Source of the DNA: Oryzias latipes
Lineage: Eukaryota > Chordata > Actinopteri > Beloniformes > Adrianichthyidae
Assembly: GCF_002234675.1 (NCBI RefSeq)
Contig: NC_019875.2
Span: 22,996,299-23,060,298 of the forward strand
Length of the DNA: 64,000 nt
Direction: 5' to 3'
Shown: positions 58,301 through 64,000 of the stretch, one piece after another
How the letters are laid out: the number at the start of each line of letters is the position of its first letter
How positions within the stretch are numbered: the first letter of the stretch is position 1
Translations under genes and position numbers: made by a program
Notes under the pieces: generated by a model
The model's database searches: none
What the model was told of the DNA's origin: nothing
What the model saw: only the letters and a program-made list of their open reading frames with translations

Positions 58301-58413
58301 TTAACCCCTTGACGCCTGTTGATGCAAACATGCTTCAAACCACTTCAGCTCCAAAATTACCTTAATTTAGCATCTACTTGAAAGAAAAAACAATTCAGGC
58401 ATCAAGGGGTTAA
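58301..58413. mobile_element. 113-bp TTAA MITE
   Basis: The ends are TTAACCCCTTGACGCCTG and CAGGCATCAAGGGGTTAA, near-perfect 18-bp inverted repeats (one mismatch) including the TTAA target. It has no coding capacity and is different from the CCCTTGTGC family at 45588. Confidence 0.8.
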
Positions 58414-58641
58414 TTTTTTTTTTTATGTGTGACTTATCAGGAAAAAGAAAATATATATAAAAAAAAGTGAAATTAAGTAATGCATTAACATGTATTGCTA
58501 TGAAAGTATCAATTGTGACAACACAACGCAAAAAGGGTTTCAAAAGAGAGCAACATCCCTCAGACTCCCACTTTAAAAGGCAAACTTTTCACCGCAACTA
58601 AACATTACAAATTAAACTGTGGAGAATAAAACTAATATATG

Positions 58642-58644
<3 letters not shown>

Positions 58645-58707
<63 letters not shown>

Positions 58708-58739
58708 TGTATATATATACTGTATATATATCTATACAT

Positions 58740-58777
<38 letters not shown>
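58645..58777. repeat. (AT)n microsatellite, interrupted
   Basis: A TA/AT run with short ACTGTA and CTATACATCCA interruptions, followed by a short (GT)n. The YIYIY-type ORF across it is an artefact. Confidence 0.95.
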
Positions 58778-58780
<3 letters not shown>

Positions 58781-58857
58781 TTTTTGTTAGTTATGTGTGT
58801 GTGTGTGTAAAATATTTTTTTGTACATTCATTCATTTTTAGAAATCCCCTCTAATTG

Positions 58858-58915
58858 GGTGAAGGTGGAGTGCACCCAGGACAGGTTGCCAGTGTATTGC
58901 AGAGCCACATTTCAT
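58858..58915. repeat. Short LINE-tail fragment
   Basis: GTGAAGGTGGAGTGCACCCAGGACAGGTTGCCAGTGTATTGCAGAGCCACA-type text is a widespread fish LINE 3' region. A related fragment on the opposite strand lies at about 62680-62760 in an AKNA-gene intron. Only the motif order supports this. Confidence 0.4.
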
Positions 58916-59224
58916 TTGTACACTCATTTGGTAAATTTTGTTTTTGCTTTATTTTCTTTTTCATGACAACCGTGAATAATAGGGGGGGATGCAGTTATTT
59001 TTTAAACTGTTATAATCTTATTAGGATTACATTTGTGCATCAATAGTTGCAAGTTTTTTTGTGGATCTGGCAAAACTCTTGCTTTTCCCAATTTTCTATT
59101 TTTTGTCACATTGTTGTAAAGATACTTAAGACCCCATATTTTATTCCTGAATTTGAAAAAAGTCAGAAGTTCTTGGTGATTCTACTCCTTAAATGACCAC
59201 TAGCGGCTGGTGGTAGAAAGATGC

Positions 59225-59478
59225 AATTTTAGAGACTTGTTGTTTCCCTTTTGGCTTTTCCCATCAGGGGTCGCCACAGTGAACGAGTCGCACGGTAAAC
59301 TTGGCAATGTTTTACGCTGGATGCCCTTCCTGACACAACCCTCTCAAAGCAACTGGGCTTGGGCACAGACCGGCACAGAAGTAGAGAAGGGAACAGGGAA
59401 CAGCCCAGAGTTGAACCCTGGTTTCACGGACGGAAGGCGCCGCAAACCAGAATGAGCTAAACCGGCTCCCATGCAATT
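59225..59478 (-). repeat. tRNA-derived SINE
   Basis: Minus strand: GGGAGCCGGTTTAGCTCATT (A-box region) and GGGTTCAACTCTGGG (B-box region), followed by a body that includes the reverse of TTTTACGCTGGATGCCCTTC and GGGGTCGCCACAGTG. This block is very common in fish genomes. Confidence 0.7.
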
Positions 59479-60903
59479 TCAGAGACTACCAAGGTAAAAA
59501 CGTAACCAAAAAAGAAAAAAAATGACGCACATTCTGGTCTCAAATAGGTTTCTTTGTTAAGTTTATTTATTTATTCTTTTTATTTTTTATTTTTTTAAAC
59601 AGAGGTTTTGACTTTATACTCATTGAAAAATTCAGGAATAATTGGGGCGTGCCTTTTGCAAAGGCAGGTGGGTGGACACACATGTGGATTTAACAAAACT
59701 TTCACATTACTTTGACATTCTTCATACAACACAGCAGATTCACTCCAGGCGTCATTCCTGTGAATCAAAATAGTTCTTGTACATTTTATGTTAAAAAATT
59801 TAAAGTGAGATTAAGTTTTGTCAAAATGATCCTTTAAATTTAGTCATAAAATTGATGACATTGATTTATTATTTATATTCGGTGGGACCAAACTCAGACT
59901 GCAAACATCAGGAGGTCTCATTCATCATCTTCTTTTTGTAGCATGAGTTTGATGGTCTTTTCTTCACACAGGCTTCAGTCAAACACATCAAACGGAACAA
60001 ACCTAGAGGTGAAAAATGGAGCAGCTGCAGCACACAGGTCAGGAAAGTTATTTAGGCTGCTCCACTTCTAGAACAACAGAGAAACTCAACACTACACAGC
60101 AGAGAGCTATACACAGGCCGCCACCAGCAAGGCGCGGCCCTGACAGGAACAAGGCGACAAAAACTCAGTAAGAAGACACTGTCAGTGGCATCTATATCTC
60201 AGCAGAGATGAGCAGGGGAGCTTTTTAACAAGGAACGATAGAAAAGAGACAAAAACCAGTGGTCGTTCAAACTAAATAGAGGGAGGGTTTTTTCTGGAAC
60301 ACAATATCTGTTAAGTAGATGCAGGTGAAACAAAAAGGTACATAAAGGTTTGTACCTAACATATAGCACTATTAAAATATCTCTGGTAACACTTTTTAAT
60401 AAGGGTCCCTTTCTTAATGTAAGTCAAGCATGAATTAACTTACACCTACAACCTAGATATATTTTATCTTTTAAAAAAATACAATTTTTACTGCTGAAAG
60501 TTGGCCTTGATTGAAGAGACAGCAGAAACTGATTAGTTGACACACCAGTAACTCATTTCAATTGTCAGTACAAAATATTTATTTAGTAACTGTTTTACAC
60601 GCTGGTTAGAAAAACAACAACAAATATATTAATTTTAAATAGATGTAAATAGGAAAAGAGACATAAATAAATTTTTGGATTACTTACAGATAAAGAACAT
60701 GTTGCATCTTTAAAAGAAATCGCATCACAATCAGGTATTGAACTTCAAAAAAGCAGGACCCTGATCTTGTGTACCTTTTTTTTTAAAATAGTTTGTGTTT
60801 AAAAAATGTTAGTAATAGAACATTTAACACAAAGCACTAAAAGTATTGTTTCACATGACATATGTACACAATGTATTTTTCAGGGTACAGCAGCTCGAAC
60901 ATG

Positions 60904-63502
60904 TTAGAATTCCAGGTGAGTCCTGCCCCCTAGTGGCTGCATGTTGTGAAGTTTCCTATTCTGCTGAGCCTTGACTAAGTCAGCAGACAGTTGTCGAGCC
61001 ATCCGGTCTGCAGTCCTCTTCATGCTGCGAGCGACCTCAATAGCCTGATCCAGTGTCCTGTTCATGTCCACCTCCTGAAAAACATCATCAAAACTTTTCT
61101 AGAGAGAAAAACAACATCTAAGACAGGTGATGTGTCACAGTGGAAGAGCTCGAACCTTTTTTCCTTTGCATCTGCTTGTCTTGGAGGTTCCTCTTGAGGA
61201 CAGTGACACCGGAGACAATGTCTGCTGGAAGAACATGTTGCTGGGCAGAAGTGCAGTGTCTGACTGGGTGGAGCGCTTTCTATGAAGAGGCACAGACTGA
61301 AGCTGTGGCTCCCACACTTTATAGCTGGTTTAATGGAACAGGAAACATTATAAATGCAATGAGACAGCTTTATATAAAGCCATATATTTAAGGGCAACAG
61401 TGTTTGTGTGGAGCAGGAGGGAGTGGCTCACCTGGCTGGCAGGCTGCTGGTTGAGCCGTAGTGAACCTGAAGGAGAGGCTTCTTGAGAGTGGAAGCTGAA
61501 CGAAAAGACCACCTCTCTTTGGAGCCAAACCTCCTGGTGGCTGCTGGGTAAAAATGAGATTATTAACAACACCCTAAGCACAACAAGTGCAGAGTCATTC
61601 AGAAAAACGGTCAACAATGATGATGGGCAGCTTTTCATTTTTATATTAATCTCTTTAACTGAGTTAAAGTAATACTTTTACTGGCATCATTTGCCATTAT
61701 TTTCTCTGAACCAAAACAAAAGACTAGTTTACATCACTAGTGCAACACATTCTGTTGAGTTTCCCCACCTTTAGGTCTTTGCTGATCATTGTCTTGAAAC
61801 AATAATTCATCTTCTCTCTGAAAAGTTGAATTTTCCGCCCTCCCTGCAGGAGGATGATACAGATTTCTGTTTTTGGTTTGGACAGAATACTCTGATGCTT
61901 CAAAATCAAAACAAATAGTTCTATATATTTTCCGGTGAATAGGTATCTGACCTCTTCTGGAGTGCTTACTGAGATGAAACTCTGACGTGGAACAAACGTG
62001 TCTCTCAGCTCTCTTGCTCCCCCCTGGTGAATCGTGCATTTGCAGCAGGAGATCGGAGGAGTTTGGGCGGACAGAGCCTTTAAGCAACATGCAAGAGTAG
62101 ATCCACAAACACATGTTCAACAGGTTTGTTTTGTTACTTTTTTGTGATCTTTTAAGGTTGTGTACTTGTGCTTTTTCTGGGGTCCATGTCTGAAGAGATC
62201 CAGTCCTCTGTCCTCAGCAGACTGCTGCTGAGTTCACTCAAAGTTCTTCTGGAGGTTCTGATCATGAAGGTTTAGGGAAATTACAGCTATTATGGCAACA
62301 AATATGTTGAATAAATTTAAGGTTTGTATGCGTTTTAAATAATTATTCAACTCTATAAAGGTCTCATTTTAAGATTTCTGGTCATTTTCTTTGATCAAAA
62401 TACAGGGTTTCTACCTGCTTGACCCTGCTGCTTGATGGGACTTGATTTTACTTCTGTGCTCCTGATGTTCTTGCCCATACTTTGAGGTGAGATAGTCCAT
62501 CTTTTTGGCTAAGTGTGGCAGCTGGACCAAGCCCTCCTCAAGGTCCTTCTTCAGCCGTGACACCTCTGACTGCAAGGCCAGGATAGCTTCACTGTTCACA
62601 CACAGGAACATACACAGATGTTTGTGTGTTGTAAGTGTAAAAAGAAGCACATGTAACAAATCTATTTATTTTTATATTCCACCTTCGCTCATCAGTAGCT
62701 GGGACAGGCTATGGTAACCCCGTGACCCCAAAATTGATACATTGGGTTAGGAAAATGGATGATGGGTTTCTCTGTTAAACGTGACCTCTGACCTGTTGCA
62801 TGAGCAGGATGGCAGTGGGCTGCCCCGGTCTCCAGGATCCATGGTGGTCCGGGGTGTAGGCTCAGATTTGTGGTGGGGTAGCTGGAAATGACCTTGCAGT
62901 TTCAGTGAAGATTCCTTGGTAGTGCTCTCCCCCCAAAGCTCCTCTGCTCCACAGTGCTGCGTTTGGACACATTGGTGGGGGGTGGCCCTCCGACCACTTG
63001 TCTGGTAGTGGATGGCTGTTGGAGGGTTGTAACCAGAACCTTCACTGTCTGAGCCACTCGTAACCTCACTATGGAAAAAAGCACTTGGTAAAAACAGAAC
63101 TAAATATGTCACTTTTTATTTGTGATCACATGGCGAGAAAAGCTTGGATCATGTTTTGTTTTTACCTCCCTGTTAGCAGATTTAATTCCCCAGAAGCTGA
63201 CTGAGTCAAATAGGAGCTACCAAATCCACTGTCTGTCTCAGGGCTTATGATCCTCTGCATCTGAAAGCACAAAACTGAACTTTGACAGCAATAAAAAAAC
63301 TGCAGGGGACAAATGTCTGCAGGTTGCGGGGCGCAGAACATTGAGCTTTCATCTGCAGCTGACCTGTGAAACACATGAGATGGGTGGTGAGGGTCCTGAG
63401 AGGCCATGGTTGTCTGAGTCTCCGAGAGCAACAGAGGAAAAAGAGACCTCCACTGCCAGACTCAGACTGTCCCGCTGATCCCTGACCGGGCTCAGATCAC
63501 TG
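60904..63502 (-). CDS. aknad1: AKNA-family protein (AKNA-domain containing), 3' ten exons, partial
   Basis: Exons in transcript order: 63364-about 63502, 63166-63260, 62793-63068, 62415-62591, 62166-62248, 61952-62077, 61769-61843, 61432-61540, 61156-61324 and 60904-61074. All checked phases match. Visible landmarks are ISPETDSGFGSSYL, the AKNA-domain start EAILALQSEVSRLKKDLEE, EDWISSDMDP, LQVHYGSTSSLPAS, RKRSTQSDTALLPSN and a basic helical C-terminus (DQAIEVARSMKRTADRMARQ, NMQPLGG). AKNA is a centrosomal microtubule-organising protein also described as an AT-hook factor. AKNAD1 is its 1p13.3 relative, and the flanking genes favour aknad1, but the protein alone does not exclude akna. The 5' exons lie past the right edge. 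Confidence 0.75.
62678..62762 (-). repeat. LINE-tail fragment in AKNA-gene intron
   Basis: Minus strand reads CATTTTCCTAACCC, GGGGTCACGGGGTTACC and AGCCTGTCCCAGCTACTGA then GCGAAGGTGG. This is the same widespread fish LINE-tail text whose continuation is seen at 58858-58915. Confidence 0.45.
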
Positions 63503-63589
63503 CTGCAGCAACAAGAAATGTACATGTGATGGAAGGAAAAATGATGAGAAGAAGGATGTAAAGCAGCTGCACATAAAAAAATAAAAACA

Positions 63590-64000
63590 TTAGGGATAGG
63601 CCCATATAATTTCTTTAGGCCGATACCGATAATCGATATTTTCCCGGCAACTGTGGCTGATAGCCGATATTTGCAGATACAGATACTTATGTGTCTCTAC
63701 AGTAACACAAAGTTTAGATTTCCTTTTCGTTTCTTTATTAGAAATGCACAAATAAGTATCACTTTAAAACTTTTCATATAAATATATTTGTAAGCATTCA
63801 GACCTTACATTGCATATTAGACATAACTGTAAACCGTAAGCTCTCCATTGCCAGAGAACATGTATCCCTATCAAGAATAACATTTACCTGAAAACAGACA
63901 ATTACTGACTATGACTGTAAACATTAGGAACAAGTATACATTTTAAAATTAAATGTTTCTGAAAACAGTCAGAAGAATATTAGCAGAATTTTTTTTAATC
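63590..64000. mobile_element. Probable hAT-like MITE, one end in window
   Basis: It starts TAGGGATAGGCCCATATAAT, followed by GGCCGATACCGATAATCGAT and further GATA/CGATAT motifs, typical of one end of a widespread fish MITE. The other end is not seen, so the extent is uncertain. Confidence 0.4.

Larger units (their letters stand above)
57431..60903. other. Intergenic region between fndc7 and the AKNA-family gene
   Basis: It contains a TTAA MITE (58301), an AT microsatellite (58645), LINE-tail and SINE pieces (58858, 59225), then the probable 3' UTR of the AKNA-family gene (up to 60903; several AATAAA motifs on the minus strand). No STXBP3 exon was found, although STXBP3 lies in this interval in human. 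Confidence 0.5.

Noticed and set aside
58639-58854. YIYIY-repeat open frame
   Set aside because: Translation of an AT microsatellite.

Overview
This is a teleost fish nuclear genome window. The evidence is spliced vertebrate-type genes with GT-AG introns, AT-rich introns, AT microsatellites, and tRNA-derived SINEs, hAT and TTAA-type MITEs of the kinds common in ray-finned fish. The gene order matches human 1p13.3 (SLC25A24 - FAM102B/EEIG2 - PRPF38B - FNDC7 - AKNAD1). HENMT1 and STXBP3, which I recall lying in this block in mammals, are not seen. Repeat content suggests an acanthomorph (medaka-like) fish; that last step is inference.

Layout: (1) 964-3104, minus: the first five coding exons of slc25a24, a Ca2+-regulated mitochondrial ATP-Mg/Pi carrier, running off the left edge. 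(2) 8037-14784, plus: complete fam102b/eeig2 in 11 coding exons (369 aa). (3) 17798-22569, plus: complete prpf38b splicing factor in 6 coding exons (458 aa) with a long RS tail. (4) 23972-45085, minus, convergent with prpf38b: a giant fndc7-like gene. I could join 42 coding exons with every splice phase matching, giving one open frame of 3439 aa with a signal peptide and 39 fibronectin type III (FN3) domains, one domain per phase 1-1 exon. (5) 50451-57430, minus: a second, normal-sized fndc7 paralogue (13 coding exons, 811 aa, 9 FN3 domains). (6) 60904-63502, minus: the 3' ten exons of an AKNA-family gene, whose 5' part lies beyond the right edge.

The most interesting signal is in the giant fndc7-like protein. 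Most of its FN3 domains carry six cysteines, which FN3 domains normally lack. The pattern of cysteine losses across domains suggests that one pair is intradomain and the other two pairs are disulfides between neighbouring domains, so the protein would be a disulfide-clamped rod. The array also shows a recent three-exon block duplication. Both fndc7 genes keep a small polybasic (furin-like) exon near the C-terminus.

Between and inside the genes are transposon remains: a hAT element with a perfect 8-bp target duplication nested in a LINE, two copies of a TTAA-flanked MITE, a 113-bp TTAA MITE, three tRNA-derived SINEs, other retroposon pieces, a THAP-domain pseudogene fragment and two long AT microsatellites. 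No CRISPR, tRNA or rRNA genes were seen.
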